From Holosporaceae bacterium (GTDB lineage: Bacteria; Pseudomonadota; Alphaproteobacteria; UBA3830), in assembly GCA_031267415.1 (NCBI GenBank), contig JAIRZD010000058.1, positions 1 to 32,848 of the forward strand: 32,848 bases of DNA. The letters run 5' to 3'. The position numbers and the translations under genes are program-made. Shown piece after piece: positions 20,790 to 30,001 of this stretch; position 1 is the stretch's first letter, and every line of letters starts with the position of its first letter. The notes beneath the pieces are model-generated. The model was not told the DNA's origin. It searched no databases and worked only from the letters and a program-made list of their open reading frames with translations.

Positions 20790-22406
20790 TTATGCATCCT
20801 CCAATACCATTTTTATGGCCCCACAGGGACATTCGGCCGCACATATTCCGCAGCCCTTGCAATAATTGTAATCCATTTCCAGTGAACCATCATTATCCTT
20901 TCGAATGGCGCAATCCGGACAATAGCCATAGCAGTTATCGCAGTGGAAGCAATTGCCACAGGAGAAACATCGACGCGCCCCATGTATCAGTTCTTCTTCA
21001 TTGAAAGATATGAACTTTTCTTCGAAAGAGATTTTAGCAGGTTCTGTGGTTTTTAATCCATCCATCGGTGGAAAATAGTCGGTATTTATCTTTTTAAAAT
21101 TCACAACTTCCGATTTCGGCGTGGCGACAATTTCGATGCCTCGCAGATAGGCATCCATGTGGCGTGCACTCTTCTTGCCATGACCTATGGCGTTTGTGAC
21201 GCTACGTTTTCCTCGAACGACATCTCCGCCGGCAAATATCCCGTCGATACCAGTGGCCATGGCTTCGTTTATGACAACCGTTTTCGTTTCTGAAACCTCC
21301 ATTCCATCCAATCCTGAAAAAAGATCCTCATCTATGGACTGCCCTACCGCAAAAATAACAACGTGGGCATGAACGATTTCGCTGTGTCCGGTTTTAATGA
21401 TAACACTGCTGTTCTCATCATTGCAAGTTTCCTCCAATAAAACTTTCCTTTCATCGATGGCGCCAATGATCCTTTGGCACAAAATTTCAACACCTTCCTG
21501 CAGAGCCTCCTGGATTTCTTTATCATGGGCCTTCATTCGATCCAGTGTTCGCCGGTAGATGATTTTTACACTTTTGGCTCCTAGGCGCAGCGCTGTTCTG
21601 GCGGCATCCACCGCCGTATTGCCTCCGCCGTAGATCAAAACATCCATATCCAAAAAATTCTCGTCAAATCCTCCATTTTCCATTCGGCGAAACATATCGA
21701 TTGCATCCAGAATCATCCCGCCTTTGCCTTTTATTTCCACATTGGCTTTGGAGGCCAGGTGAGCTCCGGTGGCGACATATACGGCGTCAAAGTTCTGCCG
21801 TTCAGTTGCCAGACAAAGGACTCGTTTATTGCAGATAAGCTCCACACCACCGTCAATAATTCTACCGATTTCCGCATCAAGGATGGATCTGCTTAGCCTG
21901 TAGGTGGGAACGCCGTATCTCATCATGCCGCCTGGCTTTATGTGCGTTTCATAGATGGTAACCTGATGGCCGTAGCGATTCAGAAAATAGGCCGCCGACA
22001 ATCCACTGGGACCGGCTCCCACCACCAGAACTTTTTTCCCGGATGGAACTGCCTCACTAGGCGTCATCCGCCAGCCGTTGGCAATCGCCATGTCTCCGAT
22101 GCTTCTTTCCAGCAAATTTATATTCACTGCGGAATCAAATTGCCCCCTGTTACAGGCTTTTTCGCAATTGTGATAGCAGACGCGGCCCATGGTGGCCGGA
22201 AACGGGTTGTTTTTCATCATTTCCAGCCAGGCTTCCAGAAACTTTCCATTCTGCATCAGGGAAAGCCACTGTTGAACATTCTCTCCGGCCGGACAGGCGA
22301 CATTGCATGGTGGAAGTCGGCGGACGAACTCCGGTTTCATGCTTCTCCAGGATCCGGTTTTGTTTTTCAGGCTGGTGGCAGCCTCCAGAACAATGCATTT
22401 AGACAT
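20790..22406 (-). CDS. GltD-like NAD(P)/FAD oxidoreductase fused to a C-terminal 4Fe-4S (PorD-like) domain
   Basis: N-terminal [12 protein letters not shown]...CYHNCEKAC (Fer4_20-like), [28 protein letters not shown] and [22 protein letters not shown] dinucleotide-binding folds, C-terminal [16 protein letters not shown]. Confidence 0.85.
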   Translation of the reverse strand: MSKCIVLEAATSLKNKTGSWRSMKPEFVRRLPPCNVACPAGENVQQWLSLMQNGKFLEAWLEMMKNNPFPATMGRVCYHNCEKACNRGQFDSAVNINLLERSIGDMAIANGWRMTPSEAVPSGKKVLVVGAGPSGLSAAYFLNRYGHQVTIYETHIKPGGMMRYGVPTYRLSRSILDAEIGRIIDGGVELICNKRVLCLATERQNFDAVYVATGAHLASKANVEIKGKGGMILDAIDMFRRMENGGFDENFLDMDVLIYGGGNTAVDAARTALRLGAKSVKIIYRRTLDRMKAHDKEIQEALQEGVEILCQRIIGAIDERKVLLEETCNDENSSVIIKTGHSEIVHAHVVIFAVGQSIDEDLFSGLDGMEVSETKTVVINEAMATGIDGIFAGGDVVRGKRSVTNAIGHGKKSARHMDAYLRGIEIVATPKSEVVNFKKINTDYFPPMDGLKTTEPAKISFEEKFISFNEEELIHGARRCFSCGNCFHCDNCYGYCPDCAIRKDNDGSLEMDYNYCKGCGICAAECPCGAIKMVLEDA

Positions 22407-23370
22407 CCGATAATCCTCCGCTTAGCCTATATTTTTCCAGATTTTTGTTGGCTATCTGCTGCAGCATTTTGATTGCCTCCGGGTTAGCATTTTTACCAAA
22501 CAAATGGGCGAACCTTCGCTGGAGCCTCAGGTATTCTTCCACTGGTTTCAGAACATCAATCGGCGTCGATGCCACCAAAATCCCGTTTTCGGCTTCAAAT
22601 AACGGAAATAAACCGCATTGCAGGGCGAGCCTGGCTACCTTTACGGTTTCAGCGGGTGGATAGCCCCATCCCAAAGGGCAGGGCACATGCACATGTACGT
22701 ACCTTGCTCCACGGATATTAATTGCCCTAAGAATTTTTTTCTCAAGGTCCTGGATGTTAGCAATACTTGCCGTTGCAACGTAGGGAATTCCATGTGCCAT
22801 TGCGATGTCCGGCACATTTTTCCCGGTGCCTGCTGCGTTTCCAAAATACTTTGCATTTGGAAGAGTGGTGGCTGTACGAGAGTAGGCGGGAGTACTGCCA
22901 GATCTTTGTACCCCGGTATTCATATATGCCTGATTGTCATAGCATACGTAGAGTACATCATCGTTGCGATCAAACATTCCGGAAAGGCAGCCCATTCCTA
23001 TGTCCAGGGTCGCTCCATCTCCACCCTGGGCAATGACTCTTACATCGTGCATTCCTTTAATTTTAAATGCAGACGCGACACCGGCGGCCACGGCCGGTGT
23101 GTTACCAAAAAGCGAATGAAGCCACGGAACCTGCCAAGCATTTTCCGGATAAACGCAGGACAAAACCTCCAGACATCCGGTGGCATTGACCACCACCAAA
23201 TTCCCATTGGTGGCTCTATAGGCTGTATCCAGAACGGCGCGAGCTCCTGTGGCTTCTCCGCATCCCTGACATGCTCTATGGCCGCTGGTAAGTGTGTTGG
23301 GTCTATTGTAATCGGACTGCAGGGCAGTATTTTCCGGCTCAAATCGATCTCTAATGGTGGAATAGCTCAT
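22399..23370 (-). CDS. porB: 2-oxoacid (probably pyruvate):ferredoxin oxidoreductase beta subunit (TPP-binding)
   Basis: [18 protein letters not shown]...[38 protein letters not shown]...[16 protein letters not shown]...[17 protein letters not shown]; PorB signature. Confidence 0.87.
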   Translation of the reverse strand: MSYSTIRDRFEPENTALQSDYNRPNTLTSGHRACQGCGEATGARAVLDTAYRATNGNLVVVNATGCLEVLSCVYPENAWQVPWLHSLFGNTPAVAAGVASAFKIKGMHDVRVIAQGGDGATLDIGMGCLSGMFDRNDDVLYVCYDNQAYMNTGVQRSGSTPAYSRTATTLPNAKYFGNAAGTGKNVPDIAMAHGIPYVATASIANIQDLEKKILRAINIRGARYVHVHVPCPLGWGYPPAETVKVARLALQCGLFPLFEAENGILVASTPIDVLKPVEEYLRLQRRFAHLFGKNANPEAIKMLQQIANKNLEKYRLSGGLSDV

Positions 23371-23385
23371 GATGGCCTCCTTTCG

Positions 23386-24540
23386 CTATTTTTTTAGGGA
23401 ATTGACGCAGTCATGACGGAGACCGAGAAATAATTCGGGGTCGCCATCATGCGCCAAAATACAATCCTTCAACAAAGCTTTTGTTATTAGGCGACCTCCG
23501 AGACCGGCAATAATGGATCTGATTTTTTGGCCACTGCCGCCCAGAGCTAGTTTTATTTCATTGGCCAATATGCCACCAACGCCTAGGGCCAAAGCTTTTT
23601 CCAGCACTATAATATTTGTGGCATTGCGGAGAGCCGCCACCAGGGCATCGGTCGGGAAAGGTCGATAACTTACCACGGATACAACTCCAAACTCGTCACC
23701 AAGTTCATCGGCCACATCTTTCAATGTGCCGGCAACCGATCCCATGGTGACGATTATAGTTTTAGCTCCATCTGTTTTATATGATCGAATCAGTCCTCCG
23801 GAATGGCGTTGAAATTTTTTCCGGAACTCTGCTCCAACGCGTTCCACTACCGCCACAGTCTTTTTCTGATTTTCGTGGACCTCGTATTTTAATTCCATAA
23901 AATATTCCGGCGGAACCATGGTGCCGATGGCCTGTGGCTGGGCAAGATCCAGCTGCATCTTCGGATTATATGGCGGCAGAAAATCATCCACCTCCTCCTG
24001 GGAGGGCAAATCCACCTGCTCGTAGGCATGGGTCAGAATAAAGCCATCCACACATACCATCGTTGGAATGCAGGTCTCTTCAGCTATCTTGAAGGCCTGT
24101 ATATGTAAATCTGCTGCTTCCTGGTTCGTTTCGGCAAAGAGCATGACCCAACCGGCATCACGCATGGCCATGGCGTCCGAATGGTCGTTCCATATGTTAA
24201 TTGGTGCGCCGATGGATCGATTGCCCAGCGTTACCACCAACGGCAACTGTAATCCGGACGCATTGTATATGCCTTCCATCATGTACAATAGTCCCTGACT
24301 GGAGGTGGCGGTATAGCTCCGAACTCCCGCTGCCTGCGATCCTATGGTGACGCTGATGGCGGCCATTTCGGATTCCACATTGATGAAATCGCAGTTTTGC
24401 AACCGTCCGGATCTTACCTGCTCTCCAAGGTCTTCCACTATATGAGTTTGTGGAGTTATGGGATAGGCGCACACCACTCCCGGACGGCACAATCCAACCG
24501 CCACTGCCATGGCTCTTGATCCTTCCAACTGCTGCAACAT
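23386..24540 (-). CDS. porA: 2-oxoacid (probably pyruvate):ferredoxin oxidoreductase alpha subunit
   Basis: LEGSRAMAVAVGLCRPGVVCAYPITPQTHIVEDL...FINVESEMAAISVTIGSQAAGVRSYTATSSQGLLYMMEGIYNASGLQLPLV; PorA signature. Confidence 0.88.
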   Translation of the reverse strand: MLQQLEGSRAMAVAVGLCRPGVVCAYPITPQTHIVEDLGEQVRSGRLQNCDFINVESEMAAISVTIGSQAAGVRSYTATSSQGLLYMMEGIYNASGLQLPLVVTLGNRSIGAPINIWNDHSDAMAMRDAGWVMLFAETNQEAADLHIQAFKIAEETCIPTMVCVDGFILTHAYEQVDLPSQEEVDDFLPPYNPKMQLDLAQPQAIGTMVPPEYFMELKYEVHENQKKTVAVVERVGAEFRKKFQRHSGGLIRSYKTDGAKTIIVTMGSVAGTLKDVADELGDEFGVVSVVSYRPFPTDALVAALRNATNIIVLEKALALGVGGILANEIKLALGGSGQKIRSIIAGLGGRLITKALLKDCILAHDGDPELFLGLRHDCVNSLKK

Positions 24541-24569
24541 TAAATTCTCCTCTAGTGCAGATACGGAAA

Positions 24570-25109
24570 CTATGCGATTTTTTCGTAGGCCATGACGGCG
24601 GCAGCGACGTTCTTCTCCGCTATCGTCCCGGAAAATTTTGTTTTTATCGCTTCTATTACCGAATCAATTTTTATTTTTTTCGTAAAGGCAGCGAAACTTC
24701 CCAGAAGAACTGCGTTGGGCAGCGGCTTTCCAAGATGTTCCATGGCGATTTCCGTGGCGCCGATGCATTTTATCGTTACGCCATCTAGGCCGTCAAATTC
24801 CAAGCCAATTGGGGACGGAGAATTTATCAGGACGTAGCCGCCAGCGGCGATTCCCTCCAGCGCATGGGCTGGTTCCAGAACAGTCCTATCTTGAACAATT
24901 AGTGCATTTGGCTCAAGTATCGGCTCCCGCAGGCGTATTTCCCGGGATGAAATGCGGCAAAAGGCAGCCACCGGAGCGCCCATCCTTTCGGAACCAAAGC
25001 TGGGGAAAGCCTGGGCATATTTCCCCTCCAGAAACGCCGCTATGGACAGCATTTCGGCCGCCGTAACGACCCCCTGTCCACCTCTGCCATGTATTCTTAC
25101 CTGAAACAT
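24570..25109 (-). CDS. porG: 2-oxoacid (probably pyruvate):ferredoxin oxidoreductase gamma subunit
   Basis: MFQVRIHGRGGQGVVTAAEMLSIAAFLEGKYAQAFPSFGSERMGAPVAAFCRIS; PorG signature. Confidence 0.87.
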   Translation of the reverse strand: MFQVRIHGRGGQGVVTAAEMLSIAAFLEGKYAQAFPSFGSERMGAPVAAFCRISSREIRLREPILEPNALIVQDRTVLEPAHALEGIAAGGYVLINSPSPIGLEFDGLDGVTIKCIGATEIAMEHLGKPLPNAVLLGSFAAFTKKIKIDSVIEAIKTKFSGTIAEKNVAAAVMAYEKIA

Positions 25110-25137
25110 AAAATCACAACACCTACCTGAGCCACTT

Positions 25138-25154
25138 GAACAACGAAGAACAAC
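25138..25154 (-). repeat. Direct repeat GTTGTTC-N3-GTTGTTC upstream of porG
   Basis: Plus strand GAACAAC at 25138-25144 and 25148-25154, 10-bp period. Confidence 0.8.
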
Positions 25155-25181
25155 TCCACTCCATCACAATAACTATGACAG

Positions 25182-25853
25182 CTACGTTATATATTTCTCC
25201 AGAAATTTTCTGGCTTCCTTCAGCATATTTTCGCTTATAGCATGACCAACGTCGTTGTCCAAGACAAAACTTGCATCTAAACCGCCTTGGCGCAGAAAAT
25301 TAGCGGCATTTTCGGCTAATTCCGCTGGAACAACCGTATCCAGCTCCCCGTGCAGCATTATTATTTTCGTATTTTTAGAACCGGATGCCGGATAGCTTCC
25401 ATCCAGCAGAGCCCCGGCAAAGGATATAATCATGCCAACGCCCAATTTTAGTCCCAGAGTCAGGGATACCGTTGCTCCCTGGGAGAAGCCGCAAAAAATT
25501 AGGTCGGCATAGGACGATATTTTTTTGTTTTTTAGCGTGCGATCGATGTGTGCGCGAATGGCTTCTTCATTATCGAAATAGGAGTCAGGATACGTCTCTC
25601 CAAAGGAAAACCATTGATAACCAGTTTCGTTTTCTTCGCATATTTCTATGCCATTTGGAACGTGTATCTCGATGCCGGGACAATTTTCTGCAATGGCCGG
25701 CCCCACCGGCGCAATATTTTTATTGTCCGCTCCATAGCCGTGGAAAACAAACATAATTTTCCGCACATCCGAACTCGTGTTATGCACAATTTCCGTCCAG
25801 CTGCCATCTTCCGCCATTCCATTAACTCCCAATCCGTAATTTCTAACTCGCAA
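25182..25853 (-). CDS. Alpha/beta hydrolase of the phospholipase/carboxylesterase family
   Basis: VFHGYGADNKNIAPV, FCGFSQGATVSLTLGLKLG (GxSxG nucleophile elbow), IIMLHGELDTVVPAELA, GHAISENML; start may be 25817 (MAEDGSW). Confidence 0.82.
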   Translation of the reverse strand: MRVRNYGLGVNGMAEDGSWTEIVHNTSSDVRKIMFVFHGYGADNKNIAPVGPAIAENCPGIEIHVPNGIEICEENETGYQWFSFGETYPDSYFDNEEAIRAHIDRTLKNKKISSYADLIFCGFSQGATVSLTLGLKLGVGMIISFAGALLDGSYPASGSKNTKIIMLHGELDTVVPAELAENAANFLRQGGLDASFVLDNDVGHAISENMLKEARKFLEKYIT

Positions 25854-25957
25854 TTCGATAATTTGACTTGGCCCAAGTATAATGCATTCACGCCCACATC
25901 GCTACTTTTTTAAAAGGATGTGAAAGGCATGGGAAATAATGTAGTATGGCGGCGCAG

Positions 25958-25984
25958 AAAATCCCACTCGGATGTGGGGAATTT
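25958..25984. promoter_or_regulatory. Imperfect hairpin in the divergent hydrolase/gtrII intergenic region
   Basis: AAATCCCAC-TCGGAT-GTGGGgaATTT: 9-bp stem with a 2-nt bulge. Confidence 0.5.
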
Positions 25985-25996
25985 CTCAAAAACCAC

Positions 25997-26016
25997 GTGG
26001 AATATAGTGGAATATA
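25997..26016. repeat. 10-bp tandem duplication GTGGAATATA x2 directly upstream of the gtrII-like start
   Basis: GTGGAATATAGTGGAATATA read directly; ends 7 nt before the ATG at 26024. Confidence 0.85.
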
Positions 26017-26023
26017 AATATAA

Positions 26024-27718
26024 ATGACGCTACGTTTTTCAGACGACATGGTGATAATACCAAAAAACATCAGGGCAGATTTTCAAAAAATCGACTTATT
26101 TCGTAAAGAAAACAGATTGTTACTCCGAGAATTTTTGTTTTTTTTCATGGCCGCTATCGGGGCATACCTTTCCATAATATTTTCCCGATATCCACATACG
26201 GAAGATTATGTGAGAAATGTCATTGGCTATTCCTGTGGTACAAACGGTAGGGTCGTGACCGCAGTTTTGGAAGAATTATTGTATTTTTCCAATCTGGTTT
26301 TCGATATGTCTCCCTTCAATCAGGTTTTATCCTGCGCCGTGCTGGCCTATGTCGCCGTTGTTTTGAAAAAAATATTCTCTTCGGAAAAAGATGGTCGCTT
26401 CCAGTTGTGGTGCTTCCTGCCGGCGGCGGTAACTCCATACTTGGCCGGAAATATGTTCTTTAAATTTGACAATATCTACATGATGCTGGCCATACTAAGT
26501 ACCGTTATGGCAGCGTACTTTACTATCAACAATACTGATAATGCAAAAAACAAAATCTTTTTTCAGATCCTTTTGCTGTTCTGTGGATTACTGCTCTATC
26601 AGGCGGCGCTGTCGGCCTACTTCATTATATGTATCTATGTGGCGCTGATTAAAATGACGGATGGAGAAAAAACCATTCTGGGTGGGTTGCTGGAAATGAA
26701 AGGGTGGGGCATCACGATGCTGCTGACGGCGATCATGTATTTCCCGCTGGTGCTAAGCCCATACATGGAATATCCGACCCATCATCACTTGTCCTGGACG
26801 GAGATTGTTTCCCTGAAGCGTGTGCTGCTCATATGCAAAAAGTATGCGATATATTTACACAATTTTATCGATTATTGGAAACAGGATTTCATATACAATG
26901 TTTTCTTCGGTCTAATAATTTTGTTCTCGCTATCTTTCGTCTATGGAATTTTTAAAAACGGTAACAATATCGTGCCAAAAGTATTGGCCACAGGTGTGCT
27001 GCTATCATTGTGGCTGATATCACCCTACGGGATTATCCCTTTCACGGCCTTTCTGGATAGGGATTATAGGATTCCCACCAGGGTGCTGGGCTGCATTGGC
27101 ATCTGGACATCGCTTATTTTTCATAGGATTTACCTGCTATTCCAGGGCCGAAAAATATTGTTTGCTTCCTGCAGGGTATTTTTGATTATTTTTTCTCTGC
27201 ATAACATGATGCTTTTGAATTCTGTCGGCAATGCGGCGCATAGCTCCAATGCGCTGCTATGTCGTATTATTTTTGATATTTCCAATGACGTGGACGCATT
27301 AACAAAGAATAATTGTGGTGATAATAAGAAAAAGAACGACGTTTGGCGCTCGAGTGTCCTCTGTGATTCGCTGCTCTCGCTGGAATCTACGCATCTTATA
27401 AAAACATACCAGGTATTCGATAATATAGATGTTTTTTGGCAGGTATCCTATGCCGCAATGTGGGCGCATTTTAACCGCGATATTTTCAGCGGATTGGTGG
27501 CTAATCCGGGCGCTGAATCCGAAATTTTAGCCATCAAACCCGCCGATAAAAAGCTCGTAAAATCCGCTAACTACTATAAAATATATGACGCCAGTGGCGC
27601 TAGTAAAAATCCTGTAATGCTGGCGGAAATTAATGGAAGTGACACCGGGGACATCATCAAGCTGCATTTCTTTCAAATATTTCATTGCCGAGCGGGGGAA
27701 ACATCAAACATTAAATGA
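26024..27718 (+). CDS. Polytopic membrane protein, GtrII-like glucosyltransferase family
   Basis: Multiple hydrophobic segments; N-terminal TEDYVRNVIGYSCGTNGRVVTAVLEELLYFSNLVFDMSPFNQVLSCAVLAYVAVV resembles the GtrII family pattern. Confidence 0.65.
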   Translation: MTLRFSDDMVIIPKNIRADFQKIDLFRKENRLLLREFLFFFMAAIGAYLSIIFSRYPHTEDYVRNVIGYSCGTNGRVVTAVLEELLYFSNLVFDMSPFNQVLSCAVLAYVAVVLKKIFSSEKDGRFQLWCFLPAAVTPYLAGNMFFKFDNIYMMLAILSTVMAAYFTINNTDNAKNKIFFQILLLFCGLLLYQAALSAYFIICIYVALIKMTDGEKTILGGLLEMKGWGITMLLTAIMYFPLVLSPYMEYPTHHHLSWTEIVSLKRVLLICKKYAIYLHNFIDYWKQDFIYNVFFGLIILFSLSFVYGIFKNGNNIVPKVLATGVLLSLWLISPYGIIPFTAFLDRDYRIPTRVLGCIGIWTSLIFHRIYLLFQGRKILFASCRVFLIIFSLHNMMLLNSVGNAAHSSNALLCRIIFDISNDVDALTKNNCGDNKKKNDVWRSSVLCDSLLSLESTHLIKTYQVFDNIDVFWQVSYAAMWAHFNRDIFSGLVANPGAESEILAIKPADKKLVKSANYYKIYDASGASKNPVMLAEINGSDTGDIIKLHFFQIFHCRAGETSNIK

Positions 27719-27754
27719 AATGAGTGGCTGGCATGTGAGTTTTTCTGGTCGTAA

Positions 27755-29980
27755 TTGCCGTTGGGATATGTGATACTTGTTTTGAAGGAGGGAATCGCTA
27801 TAAATTTCAGTTTGGTAAAAAATATCAGGTCTTTTTTTGAAAAGAATAGCACGCGAAATTTTTTGACCTACTTGTTTTTCGCGCTTGCGACCACGTCCTG
27901 TTTTTGCACATACGTACTATTTTCCAACGTGGATATATACAAAAGAAGCCACAATCTTGTGGTGTCTATCCTCTACTGTGACATAGCTTTTATATTAATA
28001 TTATTACTATTTGGCAGCCATAAATTCCTTGAATTGTGGGTAAATCGCCACAAAAAAGGATCAAAACTCTCTTTTAGGTTCATAGTACTTTTTTCCCTGT
28101 TATCCGTAATCCCGTCGGTGTTTATGGGGATTTTTTCGGCCTTTTTCTTCCACGAGGGAATTGATTATTGGTTTAATGAACGCAATAGAGTCGTGCTGAA
28201 GGAATCTCTGAGCGTGGCCGAGTCCTATCTGGAAGAACACAAGAAAAATGTGCTTAATGACTGCATCGGCATCACCAAAACCGTCGGTTATCATTTGGAA
28301 TATATGGACGATTTAGTGCTGGTGGACCATAATAAATTTTCCCAGGATATGGAGTTTATACTGGACGATCTATGTTGGCTAAAAAGAATAGATTCCGCCA
28401 TATTATTGGATTCATCGCTAAACGTCGTGGCCCATTCCCGCTATAGTGTTGCTCTGCATTTCATAAATATAAGTTATGCAGACCTCATGGTGGCTAAAGA
28501 AAATGGGGCCATGATCCTGGATTTCAGCGACGGAAAAAACATAATCGCCATTTCAGGATTTAAAATCGGCAGCGGCGAGCACATGTATTTAATCATTAAA
28601 AAAAATATCAACTCCGAAATAATATCCAATGCGAAAAATGCCAGAAATGCCTACGATGAATACTACAAACTCCTCAAGGATCGCAGCTCCCTGGAGATAG
28701 CTTTTATGCTGATGTTTCTGATAGTTGGCATATTACTGCTGCTGGCATCCATTGTTATGGCCATGGTGTATTCCTGGAAAATTGTAAAGCCAATTAGCAA
28801 TTTGGTCGACGTTTCCGCCAGCATCATCGAGGGAGACACGGCGGCCAGGGCAAGGGAAGAAAGTTCCTATGAGGAAATTTCCCTCCTGATAAAAACGTTC
28901 AACGAAATGGTCAGCCAGATTCATGAACAAAAGGAAAATTTAATCAGCATAAATAAACAGCTGGACGACAGAATAAAATTTACCAGTAGTGTATTAGCGG
29001 GTGTATCTTCCGGCGTGATAGGGATCGATAATAATTCCATTTACATCTGGAACAGCGCCGCAGAAAAATTATTGGATACCACCATTTCATTTGGAGAGCA
29101 TATCGGCAATCTGATGCCGGAAATAGAAAATTTTTTATCAGAAGCGGCTGTTAAATCTTCCGTGGAATGCCAAATAAAATACAGAAAAAACATGGAGCAT
29201 TTGCTCTTTTCCACCAAGATAGAACGCATAGGAGATTCAGGCGATTACCACAGCATGTTCGTCATAACATTCGACGATCTAACCAACATTGTGCTTATCC
29301 AGCGACGCATTGCCTGGGAGGAGGTGGCGCGTCGGGTCGCCCACGAAATAAAAAATCCGCTTACGCCGATTCAGCTGTCTGCCGAGCGTCTAAGGAGAAA
29401 ATATATCGCCCAAATATCCGTGGATCAGGATGTTTTTTCGGAACTAATTGATACAATAATTCGCCAGGTTAGTGACATCAAAAGACTCATCGATGACTTT
29501 AATTTTTTTGCTCGTCTGCCGGAGCCCATATTAAAATCCTGTGATCTGCGCGAAATTTGCAAACAGGCGACATTCCTCATGGAAAATGCGGCCGGCGATA
29601 TAAATATTATTCTTTCGCCCGCCACCGAGGACTCTTATGTTGTCAAGGCCGATGGGCGGTTGCTACACCAATCGGTTGTAAATCTCATTCAAAATTCCAT
29701 AAATGCCTTGAATGTCACCAAGAAAAAGGGTAAAAAAATCTGGGTAACAATTAAAAAAACGCCGGAGCATATCGTTATTGCCGTGGAGGATAATGGTCCT
29801 GGACTACCCAGTGGGAAGATGGAATCACTGGCTACCCCTTATTTCACCCTGATGCCCAATGGAACCGGGTTGGGGTTGGCCATCGTAAAAAAGATAGTGC
29901 AGGATCACGGTGGCACATTGTCCTTTTGCGATGGCAGGTACGGTGGAGCTAGGGTTATCCTATCCCTTCGATGTAGATAG
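27755..29980 (+). CDS. ntrY: Nitrogen-regulation sensor histidine kinase NtrY
   Basis: N-terminal TM segments, HAMP, PAS, HisKA (RRVAHEIKNPLTPIQLSAERLRRKY), HATPase (NLIQNSINAL, VEDNGPGLP, GTGLGLAIVKKI); adjacent ntrX. Start codon uncertain (see findings). Confidence 0.93.
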   Translation: MPLGYVILVLKEGIAINFSLVKNIRSFFEKNSTRNFLTYLFFALATTSCFCTYVLFSNVDIYKRSHNLVVSILYCDIAFILILLLFGSHKFLELWVNRHKKGSKLSFRFIVLFSLLSVIPSVFMGIFSAFFFHEGIDYWFNERNRVVLKESLSVAESYLEEHKKNVLNDCIGITKTVGYHLEYMDDLVLVDHNKFSQDMEFILDDLCWLKRIDSAILLDSSLNVVAHSRYSVALHFINISYADLMVAKENGAMILDFSDGKNIIAISGFKIGSGEHMYLIIKKNINSEIISNAKNARNAYDEYYKLLKDRSSLEIAFMLMFLIVGILLLLASIVMAMVYSWKIVKPISNLVDVSASIIEGDTAARAREESSYEEISLLIKTFNEMVSQIHEQKENLISINKQLDDRIKFTSSVLAGVSSGVIGIDNNSIYIWNSAAEKLLDTTISFGEHIGNLMPEIENFLSEAAVKSSVECQIKYRKNMEHLLFSTKIERIGDSGDYHSMFVITFDDLTNIVLIQRRIAWEEVARRVAHEIKNPLTPIQLSAERLRRKYIAQISVDQDVFSELIDTIIRQVSDIKRLIDDFNFFARLPEPILKSCDLREICKQATFLMENAAGDINIILSPATEDSYVVKADGRLLHQSVVNLIQNSINALNVTKKKGKKIWVTIKKTPEHIVIAVEDNGPGLPSGKMESLATPYFTLMPNGTGLGLAIVKKIVQDHGGTLSFCDGRYGGARVILSLRCR

Positions 29981-30001
29981 TAATGGTAGGTTGAGATTGG
30001 C

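Noticed and set aside
22618-23397. 259-aa plus-strand ORF antisense to porB
   Set aside because: Shadow ORF; no domain signal.
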